DNA from: Euborellia annulipes
Lineage: Eukaryota > Arthropoda > Insecta > Dermaptera > Anisolabididae
NCBI GenBank assembly: GCA_023213315.1
Contig: JAKCPI010000831.1
Span: 1-64,000, forward strand
Direction: 5' to 3'
Length of the DNA: 64,000 nucleotides
Notes under the pieces: generated by a model
The model's database searches: none
The model's input: only the letters and a program-made list of their open reading frames with translations
What the model was told of the DNA's origin: nothing
Made by a program: the position numbers and the translations under genes
In this document: positions 34,833-44,996 of the stretch, piece by piece
How positions within the stretch are numbered: the stretch's first letter is position 1
Layout: each line of letters starts with the position of its first letter

Positions 34833-35465
34833 TTTACTTTCTCTTACCTATGTATATATGTAATATATATATAGAGAGAAAGTATTGGATTCATGTCAAA
34901 AAATCGATGTCGAGATTTTGATGGATCTTCGTTTTGAGGTCCCCTGAATCCAAAAATGTGGTTTTCGCGACATGGTCTGTCTGTCTGTCTGTGTGTGTGT
35001 CTGTGTGTGTGTGTCTGTGTGTCTGTGAACAAAATATCTCAAGAACGAAAAGAGCTAGGAGGTTGAAATTTTATATTTAAGTTAGACACCACCATGGGAC
35101 ATGACACGAAGCTTTTGAACAAAATCGACCAAAAAGTACTAGTACTTTACTGATTCATTTTTTCAGTTTTTTTCGATTTTCTCAAAATTTGATCCAACGA
35201 TTTTTTTTTAAATTCATATATCAACTATTTTTTAGTTGCTCTTTAAAATGTATATTCTCATTTTGTGATTGAAATCTTCTGAAGACCACTTTACTCTTGT
35301 ACTCCAAAGAAAAGATAGGAGAAATGGTTGCCATGGTATCAAAATATAAACATTTTCCCATACTTATAAATTTTACATCTTGAATTCAATTGTACCTTAC
35401 TGTCGGAAACTAAATACATGTCGGTAATCGAAAGTTGTGTACTGTGCTTGTCACACCAGATTTTT
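34833..35465 (+). repeat. FamA copy, tail shortened
   Basis: A second insertion into the 32-35 kb duplicate; ends with half of the tail hairpin. Confidence 0.75.
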
Positions 35466-35489
35466 TTTTTAAACACTCACACATTTTAT

Positions 35490-35615
35490 TTATAAAACTA
35501 CACGTAGCAATCAATCATTTGGGAAATTGATCTTGGTGCCCAATATTCACACCTCCCCTTAGACTAGTCCGCGCCTCCCTAGGGAGGCGCGCCTCACAGT
35601 TTGGAAAACGCTGGT
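35490..35615. mobile_element. FamF right-end fragment
   Basis: Ends CCTCACAGTTTGGAAAACGC as in 43824-44279; the left part is missing. Confidence 0.5.
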
Positions 35616-35759
35616 ATAAGCCATTGGAATTGTCAAAGAAATTTTAAAATATTTGTAGGAAAAGATAAATTGCTAAGATTTTTGGCAGTAAATAAAAATC
35701 AATTGCGCCCGCGGACTTGGTTAACGCAATTTGATACCAATTGGTATATAAATAAATAT

Positions 35760-36000
35760 AAATGTGCCAGGATCACAAACTTTCTATCTTCTTCTATCCT
35801 CTCCGTATTCCCGCGGTGCGGGAGTGGCGGGCCTCACTCTCTCTCCATTCTACCCTATCATGCATTTTTGCTCCCGGGAACAGGCCGGCCCATTGCACGG
35901 TCTGATGCCTATTGAAAATGTAGAAGGAACAGACATACAAAGAACAGAAACTACTGCCTGTCCCAGCCCGGGTGTACCCAAAAGATCTGGGCGCCTGAGC
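35760..36000 (-). mobile_element. Second copy of the GCGGTGCGGG element
   Basis: It matches the reverse complement of 38513-38768, including CCCGCGGTGCGGG, GGCCGGCCC and CTGCCTGTCCCAGC. Two short overlapping open frames here are by-products of its GC-rich composition. Confidence 0.5.
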
Positions 36001-36189
36001 TAAGATGTGATCCCCTCAGCTACTGGCTCACATGATTCGTAATTAGAATATTATAAGTATTGTTTAAAATATATAAGGCCGAAAAAAAAGAATTTTTAAA
36101 AAATTGTAAATTTTTATTCGAGGTTTTTTAAAAATATAAGCGCTCTCGAATACCTTTGTGAGAGTTGTGCATTGAGCGGTCAGCCAAAC

Positions 36190-36467
36190 CAGTGGCGTAG
36201 CGAGGGGGGGGGGGGGGAGGCAAGGGGGCATCATGCCCCGGGCGCTACTCACAAAGGGGCTCCAAATGGTCCGCAAAACAAAAAATTGTGGATAATTTTT
36301 ATTTTTTTTTTATATAATTGATTTCTGGAAAATATATTTTAAATTTAGTACCAGTGTAATATAATAATTTGCTATATTTTACATATAATATTATATGGTT
36401 TTCGAATGGGGGGGGGGGCGCTAAAAGGTATTGTGCCCCGGGCGTGAGTTAAGCTCGCTACGCCACT
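36190..36467. mobile_element. hAT-like MITE, relative of 22083-22372
   Basis: CAGTGGCGTAGCGAGG to CTCGCTACGCCACT, with an interior close to the 22-kb copy. No clean target duplication. Confidence 0.7.
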
Positions 36468-36829
36468 ATAAACCAATATAATATATAAGATGAATTTATA
36501 TTTTGATTTATAATCTTTACTCTGCTGGTGTAGCTATAAAGAGATGAATTTTTTAACATCATTTCTGAAAAGCATTGCATCTCAAATAAAAAATTTATAA
36601 TATTGTGTTGTTTTTTTTGTCCTTGGAATTATAACACGTATTTTTGTAACTATGATATAATCAATGAAATAAATAAAACAGTTTTGTTAGAAATATTATT
36701 ATTATAATTTAACGAATGGTTTTTGTCCTTTTTAAAATGTCTGGATATGTTTATTTTAGTCAATTTGATGGTGCGTACAAAATGCAAGTGGCTTTTGCTT
36801 GCATACAAGGAGGAGGAGGAGGAGGAGGA

Positions 36830-37110
36830 GGAGGTGTATAAATAAACTCGTGAATAGTAGTATATAGTATAGGTGTGTGTGTGAGGTGCGTAGCCGACCT
36901 TGCTTGCTGTCGACCCGACAGACAGACGGACCCGGATCTGGGAGCCGCGCCCGGGCCCAACACCAATTGGCCATCTTCCTGCTAAACTGGTCCAAGCCGC
37001 CTTGAAACCGCAGCAAAAGCACGCGCCTACCACGTCGACCCTTGACATGAGGACACCAACCAGACCTATTACCTGCCTGCATCTTTAACCCTCAAAAAAA
37101 GGAAAAAAAA
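36830..37110. other. (GGA)n tract and GC-rich island, unassigned
   Basis: A (GGA)n run is followed by TATAAATAA (36836 on), then about 200 bp of GC-rich DNA open on both strands and an A-rich end. No splice sites of quality, no family recognised. Could be an old retroposed sequence. Confidence 0.25.
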
Positions 37111-37325
37111 ATGGGATCATTTATTCACCCTTGACCAGTTTTAATCGCAATCTGGTCGTAATCCTCTGGAACAACTTTCTTTTTTTTTAATTGAAGGAAG
37201 AGTTCAAGGGACGAATTATTTATTTATTTTTTTTTTTATATTAGAGAAGATTAAAAATAAACTTAGTAATTAATTAAAATTCATTCATATTATAAGGAAT
37301 GACCATGTGGAAGTGATCATGATTT

Positions 37326-37971
37326 TTTTTACTTTCTCTTACCTCTATATATGTTAATATATAGAGAGAGAAATTATTGGATTCATGTCAAAAATTCGAT
37401 GTCGAGACTTTGATGGATATACACTTTTTGAACCAAAAAAGTGGTTTTCGCGACATGGTCTGTCTGTGTGTCTGTAAACAAAATATCTCAATAACGGAAA
37501 GAGCTAGAAGGTTGAAATTTTATATTTAAGTTAGGCACCCCCATGGGACGTGACAGGAAGCTTTTGAAGAAAATCGACCACAGACTACTAGAACTTTACT
37601 GATGCACTTTCTCAGTTTTGTTCGATTTTCTCAAAATTCGCTCCAACGATTTTTTTTTAAATTCAAAAATCAATTATTTTTTAGATTCTCTTTAAAATGT
37701 ATATTCTCATTTTGTCATTGAAATCTTTTGAAGAGCCCTTTACTCCTCTACTCCATAGAAAAGATAGGAGAAATGGTTGCCATGGTAACAAAATATAAAT
37801 ATTTTCACATATAAATTTTACATCTTGAAAATCGAATGTACAGTACTGTCGGAAACTAAATATATGTCGACACAAAAAATCTGGTGTGACAAGCACAGTA
37901 CACAACTTTCGATTACCGAAGGTAAGAGAAAGTTGTGTGCTGTGCGACCAGTCACACCAGATTTTTTTTAA
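37326..37971 (+). repeat. FamA copy, complete
   Basis: Both ends present; X-box at 37776-37789. Confidence 0.85.
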
Positions 37972-37976
37972 TGTCT

Positions 37977-38127
37977 TTTTCGACATCTGAGGCCATTAAG
38001 ACCCCATCCCTATCCCTATTTATTTCAAATGATTTCTAGTCAAATCAATTTTTTCCGCCTGTGACGGGAGGCGAACCCGGGACTCCGGCGCGAGAAGCTT
38101 GTGTCTTCTCTCTGAGCCATGGGTCAA
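37977..38127 (-). mobile_element. SINE-U: another tRNA-like SINE
   Basis: The minus strand has GGCTCAGAGAGAAGACAC, CCGGGTTCGCCTCCCG (B-box) and the tail GGCCTCAGATGTCGAAAAAG. It directly follows a FamA tail. Confidence 0.55.
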
Positions 38128-38433
38128 GGGCTTGATAATGATGATATGATTTCAAATTAACAACAATCTAGGTGCGCCACTGTATGAAGCCCTCAGTATT
38201 AAATAAAGATGGTAAATGAATTGCCAAGAATGCTCAGTATTTTTGCGTATAGACTTTAATGATATTCACATTAATTAAATACGATATACCTCCAAACATG
38301 ATGCTCAGTTTTTCGATATAAAATTTCTTCCCTCCGCCCAATTTGCCACCCCTGAATTGAGTCTCACTGGCCACCCACCTCCCACCCCAGGTTTTGTAAA
38401 CTTGTTTTAAATCAATTTTTTGTCACTTCCTCA

Positions 38434-38812
38434 GAATCGGACTGTGGCAGCAGACAGTTTATAAATTTCCGAATTTATCTGGATATACGTAATCTTATTT
38501 TAGACACCAAATTCGCTCAGGGACCCACATCTTGTGGGTACGTGGATGGCGACCACGAGCTGCCCGAGCTGGGACAGGCAGTCCTTCAATTCTTTATTTG
38601 TCTGTCTCTTCCTCCCTTTTTTCAACAGGCGTCACACTTTGTGACGGGCCGGCCTCTCCTATTTCTTCAGGTCGCAACAACGAATGATAGGGCTGGAGGG
38701 GGAAAGTTAGGTCGACCGACCCCGCACCGCGGGAATAGGGCGAGGACAGAAGAAGAATAAGAAGAAGAGACACCAAATAAATTTGTATAATACTTGTAAT
38801 CGCTGAAAGAAG
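38434..38812 (+). pseudogene. Decayed paralogue of the 39.2-39.5 kb terminal exon
   Basis: After an acceptor-like CCTCAG (38429-38434) the sequence from about 38455 matches the end of the neighbouring exon (GTTTATAAATTTCC against GTTTATAAGTTTCTG, then CTGGAT), with frame changes. It resumes at 38772 with the shared AATAAATTTG and the following CGCTGAAAG. The two parts are separated by a 256-bp insertion with a 10-bp target duplication. The reading frame is short and shifted, so a functional product is unlikely. Confidence 0.45.
38513..38768 (+). mobile_element. SINE-like or LINE-end element (GCGGTGCGGG family), 256 bp
   Basis: Flanked by the perfect 10-bp duplication GACACCAAAT (38503-38512 and 38769-38778). 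It is GC-rich with an A/G-rich (GAA)n-like 3' tail, which suggests retroposition. Read on the minus strand it contains the hairpin CCCGCGGTGCGGG. A second copy in the opposite orientation is at about 35760-36000. It sits exactly in the 3' end of a duplicated gene. Confidence 0.55.
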
Positions 38813-38948
38813 AGCCTTATTTATCACATGTAAAATTGTTTTATTCCTTCACGTCTTTATTTTAATTTTCTAAAAGATGAGGGTCCCTAGCAGTCGGATC
38901 ATAAAAAAAATTCGACTTTTTGAGGAATTTTGTTGATATGTTATAGCC

Positions 38949-38980
38949 CTGAGGATGGTCGTAAATCTGACCGAAACTTC
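38949..38980 (+). ncRNA. Hammerhead-like motif, single
   Basis: CTGAGGA, GGTC with GACC stem II, GAAAC, TTC. Stem I AGCC (38945-38948) pairs with GGCT (38981-38984). The UUC site is a permitted NUH triplet. It is followed by CTAATAAACGAAATAAATATAG, like the 18-kb cluster. Confidence 0.55.
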
Positions 38981-39203
38981 GGCTTGAAGTTCCTAATAAA
39001 CGAAATAAATATAGCTGCAATCGCTCTTTTCTTTATTCCTTATTACAAGATCTACTCAGCTAACCACCTGACTATAATAAAATTGGTGGAGATAGGCGTA
39101 ACACCCAAGGGCCACTAGTGAATGTGTGAGTGTGTGTGTGACTCTAATAAAAAAAAGATCACTACACTGAAATTCAGTGATTTTATTTTGATATTTTGTT
39201 GTC

Positions 39204-39471
39204 CAGGGCAGAAATTTTTCTAAATGTATTATATAAAGAAAGTGATAGTAAAAAATTTGGGATTTTTGATATTGAGGATTATGGGAGGAAGAGGAGGCCC
39301 CGGCCCCCTCCCCTCGGCTCCTCACCGCAAGTGCTCCTTCTTCTCGAGAAAACGGTTCACTTTGAGATGCCTTATTTTGGAACTTTTGACACTAAAGGAG
39401 GTGGAGCTCCTCAGATAAAAACTGTTTATAAGTTTCTGAAATATCTGGATGTGATTCTTGCCACCTAATAA
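39204..39471 (+). CDS. Last coding exon of an unrecognised gene
   Basis: A strong acceptor (T-rich tract, then CCAG) ends at about 39206 and opens a frame of about 88 codons ending at TAA 39469-39471. An AATAAA overlaps the stop, so this is a 3' terminal exon. The exon is GC-rich compared with its surroundings. It includes a basic-proline stretch (GRKRRPRPPPLGSSP), then LEKTVHFEMPYFGTFD, a GGGAPQ turn and a C-terminus KTVYKFLKYLDVILAT. No family is recognised and no upstream exon was found in the repeat-rich DNA before it. A second, decayed copy of its 3' end lies at 38.43-38.81 kb, so the gene end has been tandemly duplicated. Confidence 0.5.
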
Positions 39472-39953
39472 ATTTGCATAATAATTGCTGAAAGCGGAAC
39501 TTTTTTTTTTTTTGACTTTTTATTTATTTACTTGTTTTATAATTAATTCCTCAGCATCAATGGTCCTCGAAATGTTTAAATTCGTCAAGGTGTGTCTACT
39601 TATTTTTTTACTAAAAGTAAAATCTTCCGAATTATTGCATATTTTATAATTCATAGATTTTTTTGGTGCTATTAATTTTCAGCGATAAGCATATTCTTAC
39701 AAATTTAATCTCTACTGATAATAATAGAAATAAATTATATATTTTACAAACAAACGTTTCTGGTTTGAAGAGAGATTTTTTTTAAATTTAATTTAATTTA
39801 AGGTCTTTTTCGACATCGACCCCGTCTCTAATTATTTCATTTTTTTTTTTTTTTTTTTTTTTTAAACATTCACACCTTTTTCTCATTAACACTCACACAC
39901 ACATTCACACAGTCTTTTCGGCAACTCAGGCCATTTAAGACTTTAGACGATAA

Positions 39954-39991
<38 letters not shown>

Positions 39992-40079
39992 CAAGTGTAG
40001 AATGGCTGTTATTTATTAATCTTAAGGAAATGGATTTGCAGCCAAGGAGAATAAAAAAACTATTTAGTTTCTTTCGGTC

Positions 40080-40112
40080 GACGTTTCGGACGCCAATCGC
40101 GTCCTTCCTCGG
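40080..40112 (-). ncRNA. Hammerhead ribozyme motif, left end of the Penelope-like element
   Basis: The minus strand reads CCGAGGA, a stem II GGACGC paired with GCGTCC around a short loop, GAAAC and GTC. Stem I has GGTC before the core and GACC after it. CCGAGGA differs from canonical CTGANGA at one place. Stem III is only about 2 bp, so it would act best as a dimer. Confidence 0.65.
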
Positions 40113-40374
40113 GACCTGCAGTCAACAAACATTTATTCAAATTATAATTGCTTTACATAAAAAGATATATAACGTTCTTTTTTTAAATAAATAAAAACAT
40201 TTTTTTTCTTACCAAAGATTTAGAAAGCACACATAGATTTTGTTGTGGCATACATAAAATATTTGAACAATATTGATAATGGCATCTTTTATGTATAAGG
40301 GACTAACTAAACTAACTAAATAGTTTCTCCGACTCTGAATTACAGTTGTGTTTATAATTTTGTTTACAAATGTT

Positions 40375-42247
40375 TTAGGGTACCCATTGTGTGTGCATAT
40401 TTCCTGTATTTTTTGGAAGATTTTTTTCCCAAAACATTTTATCACTTATACACGTCATTCTATTAATGAGATTTTTAATTGTATTTATTTTTTGGTGCAT
40501 TGGATGCTGTGAGTGGAAATGCATGATGCGACTTGTTTGGGATTTTTTCCTGAACCAATCTATTGTAATAGTGCCGTCCATTTTTCTAATTAATGTGGTG
40601 TCAAGAAAATTAATTGAGTTATTCTCTTCCTTTTCGTATGTAAATTTTAAGTGGGAGTCGTATGAGTTTAACAGATCTCTAACTTTTTCAATTTGGTCTA
40701 TTTCTAGACAGCAAATGGAGTCGTCCATGTATCTATAGAAAAACGTTAGGTTCAAAGGTTCGACGATTGTTTTTTCAAGATCTTCTAACACGAGATTTGA
40801 AAAGAAAGGCGCAGTATTATTTCCCATTGTTTGCCCTGAGTTGAGTTTGTATATTTTATTATTAAATTTGAAGAAATTGGCTCTCATGCTAATATCGACA
40901 GCTTCTAAAAACAAATCCAATCCCAGGTTTGTGTGGGGCCTTATGTCTGGCCAGCGCTTAGCAATGATTTCTAAAACTTTGGCGTTCTGCACATTTGTAT
41001 ACAGCGAGATCACGTCGAACGAGACAAAAATTTTATTTTTTGGCATCGTGATGTTTTTAATTTTGTCAATAAAGTCGAAAGTATCCTTCACATGATAAGT
41101 GTTTTTGCCTGTCACATTTGTTAGAATGCCAGCGATGTATTTACATAGTTTTTCTGTAGGGGATAATTTGTTGCTGACAATGGGCCGCAGTGGATAATTT
41201 GTTTTGTGAATTTTTAAAACACCATATAGTTTGGGTATGTGAGCTGCTGATGTATAATGTCGAAAATATTCTGATCGAGTTATAAGTTCTAAATCGAGAA
41301 TTTTACGAAAGAAATCATTGCTATGCTTCATGTATGTGTTGGTAGGGTCTCTGGATATTTGTGAAAAATTATTTGTGTTATTTAGGATGGTATTCATTTT
41401 TTCTATATAGTCTTTCTTATTCATGAAAACTGAGCAGTTAGATTTATCCGCTTTAACTAGAATTATTTCCTTATTTTCATTTAGGAAATCACAGAGTTTT
41501 TTGGGGTCTTTGGATTTGATTTGATGGTGTGGTCTATTATGATCGTTTATTCTGTTAGTGTAGTTAGATAGAATATTTATGGTTTTTAGTCTGATATTAT
41601 TTTGTGTGTTTTCAGAGTGGTGTTGGATTATATTTTCGCTCTGTGCTAGTAGTTTGGTTATATTGGTTTTATTTAAGTCTGTAGAAAAATTGTATTTTGG
41701 ACCCAATTTTGCAACCTCGACGATGTCCTTTGGGATGGAGATCTGTGTGGCATTTAGGCACCAATTATCTGGCAAATTTCTAAGGTCCTCCACTTTCTCT
41801 GTCGGGACCATTAACTTTTTTTGTTTTGTTTTGAGGGCTAAATTATAGTGTGTCGCATAGTGTACCTCTAGAGCAAATGACATTTCGTTATACACTGTGG
41901 GGGGTATTGCTAACTTGAGTGATTTTAAAATGTATTGAATTTGATTAATTATATAGTTTTTTTTGAACAAAGACACTTTCGATTTCAAGGCTGAGAATCT
42001 TAAATTTCATGTTAGTCAGAAGGTTGTAAGTTCTATTTTTCTTCAGTTGGTGAATTGGAAATAACTTTAGCACGTTTTTGAAGGAGAAATTCAGATGGTT
42101 GGGGACTAGCCTTTCTTTTCTTGATCTTATTAAAAACCATAAAGTCGCGTCAGTTTTGGCTAGTTTTTTATGAAGGTGGAAGAGTCTCTTCATACCTGTT
42201 GATGCTTGTTGACCATAGCAGCGCGCTGTTTGCCGGAAAGATAGCAT
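40375..42247 (-). pseudogene. Penelope-like element reverse transcriptase, frameshifted
   Basis: The main frame (41988-40375, 537 aa) has the Penelope-type RT motifs in order: IPKLYGVLKIHK and LRPIVS (residues 251-272), motif A FVSFDVISLYTNV (321-333), motif B QTMGNNTAPFFSNL (386-399), catalytic YRYMDD (418-423), NFLDT (460-464), then RKKSQTSRIMHFHSQHP. The N-terminal part (42247 to about 41950) is in another frame, joined across a run of eight A's. A second frameshift near 40410-40445 moves the downstream THNGYPKTFVNKII part into a third frame. The GIY-YIG endonuclease expected after the RT in most Penelope elements is not visible; the frame runs straight into the terminal repeat. It copied its own RNA when intact; this copy is dead or trans-dependent. 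Confidence 0.9.
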
Positions 42248-42565
42248 TGTGCGTAGATGTTGGTATATGGTGTGAATTCTTAATACAAGTGTAGAATGGC
42301 TGTTATTTATTAATCTTAAGGAAATGGATTTGCAGCCAAGGAGAATAAAAAAACTATTTAGTTAGTTTAGTTAGTCCCTTATACATAAAAGATGCCATTA
42401 TCAATATTGTTCAAATATTTTATGTATGCCACAACAAAATCTATGTGTGCTTTCTAACAATCTTTGGTAAGAAAAAAAATGTTTTTATTTATTTAAAAAA
42501 GAATGTTATATATCTTTTTATGTAAAGCAATTATAATTTGAATAAATGTTTGTTGACTGCAGGTC

Positions 42566-42598
42566 CCGAGGAAGGACGCGATTGGCGTCCGAAACGTC
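42566..42598 (+). ncRNA. Hammerhead ribozyme motif, right end of the Penelope-like element
   Basis: Inverted twin of the motif at 40080-40112, identical in core: CCGAGGA, GGACGC/GCGTCC stem II, GAAACGTC, and GGTC/GACC stem I. Confidence 0.65.
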
Positions 42599-43689
42599 GA
42601 CCGAAAGAAACTAAATAGTTTTTTTATTCTCCTTGGCTGCAAATCCATTTCCTTAAGATATATATATATATATATTGTGGGTTCAGGCATTTCTATTTAA
42701 GCCATCTAGTATCCAAATGACTTAAATAAAATCATCGGACTGCCTGGGTCTCAACCCGCGACGTTTGGTATAGGAGGTAGGCACGCTACCCGGGGGCTTA
42801 TTTCATTTGGATTGGTAGCCAATCCAATTGAAATAAATTGTCGCATGAGACGGAATGCGAACCCGCGACCCTTGGTACAAATGGCCAGTACTAACCACTA
42901 CACCAAGGTACGAGGGCTTCAAGAGAGATGAAAATATTAAAGATGCGTAGTATTTATTTATTTATTTATTTATTTTTTTTAATTTTACGGAATGCAATGC
43001 CGAAAATAGAAAACAATTTCGTATAGCCAAAAAAAGATTTCACCAAATGTCAATGACACCAACGAAAATGGCAAAAGAAAATTATGTCCAAATTATTTAT
43101 TTTTAGATTTTGTTTTAACCAAAATAATAAAACAGGTGAATTTACCTTAAAATAAATAAATATAAATTCTGAAGATGAGAGAAGTCCTTCCCTCATTGAT
43201 TTCCGTTCTTTGATTATTATATTGAGAAGAATATTAAAAAATATAATGAATAGGCAGGCCTACATGTACCTGGTAAGGCTCTCGACGGCCCCGGATAAGT
43301 TTGAAAACAAAAATTTCAAGGCTCTATTTAATTTCTTAATTAAAATTTTTCATTTGGCCTCTTGATTCTTTCGGTCCCGGTTTATTGTTTAGGATTCCTG
43401 TTTATCTGTTACCTAAGGCTCTTTTTTTCATCAAATGCTTACTTAAATTCAGAGCAAGTAATAATTTTACATCCTTGAATCTAAGATAACTATTTGTTTA
43501 ATTTTATATGATTAAAACTTATTTTCATAATCTGTTTTTGTTGTTTTTTACTTTGAATATGTGTGTGAAGCTGGGAATCGCAGATAAGGAGAATAAAACC
43601 AGCCTCTTCTTCTCTCTCACGGCGGGCCATCCTCAGTGCATATATTAAAATTTTGAGAGTCAAAATTATAAAATAATGCAATATATGCA

Positions 43690-43722
43690 CTGAGGATGGC
43701 CCTGTATAGGGACCGAAATATT
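43690..43722 (+). ncRNA. Hammerhead-like motif, GAAAU-AUU variant
   Basis: CTGAGGA, GGCCCT with AGGGACC stem II, GAAAU, AUU. The opposed arm (43560-43650) is decayed. Same subgroup as the 29.2-kb foldback. Confidence 0.45.
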
Positions 43723-43753
43723 GTTTAAAGTTATTTTCTCTCAAACATAGGTA

Positions 43754-44707
43754 GGGTTGCCACCTTTTTTTTGCAATTAAAGTACATTTAAGGTAAGAAA
43801 AAGTACATAGTGTCAAAATAAAGCAGTGTTTTCCAAACTTTATGTTACAACGCCTCCCTTAAAAATATTAAATCATATGACGCCTCCCCCTCCCTCCCCC
43901 ATTTTGTAAAATAATACAAAAACAAAAATTTTTAATTCTAAAAAATATAAATTTATATTAAAGCGGAGTCAAAAAAAAATTCCTAGTCAAATGCAGCCAA
44001 AATTATTGTGACGTTTCGGCCTTCTTAAGAGCCGGATGCGAGAATAAATGAAATTTTAATTTTGAATGAAATGAAATAACAATTTAATTTTAAAATTAAA
44101 ATTTGATTTATTCTCGCCTTCAACCCTGAAGATGGCCTAGACTAGTGGCCTAAACGTCACAATAAAAGAAATAATTTTGGCTGAGTTTGGAAAATTGCTC
44201 GCAGTGGCTAATTCGAGCCTCCCCTTAGACTAGTCCGCGCCTCCCTAGGGAGGCGCGCCTCACAGTTTGGAAAACGCTGAAATAAAGTATCATTTATTAT
44301 TCTTTAGCATTATATTTAAAAACATTTTTTATTCCTTTTCTCAAATTTTATCAAATTATTATCATTGTTAAACATTTACACAGCATCTTTACAGTCTATA
44401 TTTAAGTTAAAGTAAATCTTTCGTCTCGCCATGACAGAAAAAACTCTCTTTGTGAGTGCTCCCCCCCCCGCTGATGTACCAGGAAGTTTGCAAAATTATC
44501 ATCAGTCTTATTAAATACTTGCTGCCATTTTTGTGGAGCAGAAAATTCCGTTTTTCGCAAAAATGCTTACGACCTAACTTTTTTTGAATCCTCGAAAAAT
44601 CAAATCATGCGAAATTAGTATTTTTGCGTGGTTTATTGTTCTCGTAAAGTATAGAGTATATCCGAAATACCTTACAATACTTTATTATAAAGTACGGGTG
44701 GCAACCC
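43754..44707. mobile_element. DNA transposon remnant with GGGTTGCCACC ends
   Basis: GGGTTGCCACC at the left and GGTGGCAACCC at the right, each bounded by TA. After removing the nested FamF copy it is about 0.5 kb. A TA duplication suggests a Tc1/mariner-like mover. The open frame at 44584-44829 is chance. Confidence 0.55.
43824..44279. mobile_element. hAT-like element (FamF) carrying hammerhead-like arms, 456 bp
   Basis: TIRs CAGTGTTTTCCAAACT and AGTTTGGAAAACGCTG, with a perfect 8-bp target duplication AAATAAAG (43816-43823, 44280-44287). The centre holds two opposed hammerhead remnants (about 44005-44030 minus; 44126-44158 plus, with TAAAC for GAAAC). It is inserted inside the element at 43754-44707. 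Confidence 0.8.
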
Positions 44708-44836
44708 TATATAGAAAACTCATAGACACCGAGAGTCCGTTCTTAATCTTTGTCTCTAGCAAATTTTATCTCCCAGATTGTTCCCAACAAACCATCTTTG
44801 TTTCCTGTAGCCATATCATTCGGGGATAAGCCTAGT

Positions 44837-44988
44837 CAGAGGCGTAGCAAGAAAAATTTTCTGAGGGGCTCGGATGATCCGAGAGGCAATCCTCTCCCTC
44901 CCTCCCCTCTCAAATGAATAAATTTTAAAGAATATAATTTCTAACAGTATTTTAAATTTATACCATATCCCCCCTGGCTATGGCCCTG
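44837..44988. mobile_element. Short hAT-like MITE, 152 bp
   Basis: CAGAGGCGTAGCAAG and GGCTATGGCCCTG ends; flanks AGCCTAGT and AGCCTACT match at 7 of 8. Confidence 0.6.
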
Positions 44989-44996
44989 AGCCTACT

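Larger units (their letters stand above)
39985..42660 (-). mobile_element. Penelope-like element with hammerhead-bearing inverted ends
   Basis: The RT frame is flanked by a left terminal block (about 40020-40380) and a right block (about 42300-42657) that are largely reverse complements. Both begin with CTTAAGGAAATGGATTTGCA, and a direct copy of the first 80 bp also precedes the right block (42283-42365). Each block carries one hammerhead motif (40080-40112 minus, 42566-42598 plus). This pLTR-like architecture with hammerheads is established for Penelope-like elements. The insertion lies in the AT microsatellite of a SINE-S copy, with TATATA on both sides. Confidence 0.8.
39843..42797 (-). 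mobile_element. SINE-S copy, reversed, split by the Penelope-like element
   Basis: Tail half at 39843-39960, head half at about 42680-42797; target duplication TTATTTCATTT (39832-39842, 42798-42808). It is itself inserted in a SINE-U copy. Confidence 0.8.
39803..42918 (-). mobile_element. SINE-U copy split by SINE-S plus Penelope-like element
   Basis: Tail part at 39803-39842 (GTCTTTTTCGACAT), head part at 42809-42918 (GCGAACCCGCGACC, then CACTACACCAAGG). The junction is the TTATTTCATTT target site of the nested SINE-S. Confidence 0.6.

Noticed and set aside
34014..35032. Open frames rich in TDRQTDRQ and ending RIFDMNPILSLYIYI (also at 6.3, 15.0, 25.6 and 49.5 kb)
   Set aside because: They are the (TCTG)n and head regions of FamA read in reverse, repeated at every copy.
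36650..37082. 132-aa and 108-aa overlapping minus-strand frames
   Set aside because: Frames in all phases stay open because of GC-rich DNA plus a (GGA)n tract; no splice sites or known domain.
42493..42690. 65-aa minus-strand frame at the right end of the Penelope-like element
   Set aside because: It lies within the terminal repeat and mirrors the inverted left end; no domain.
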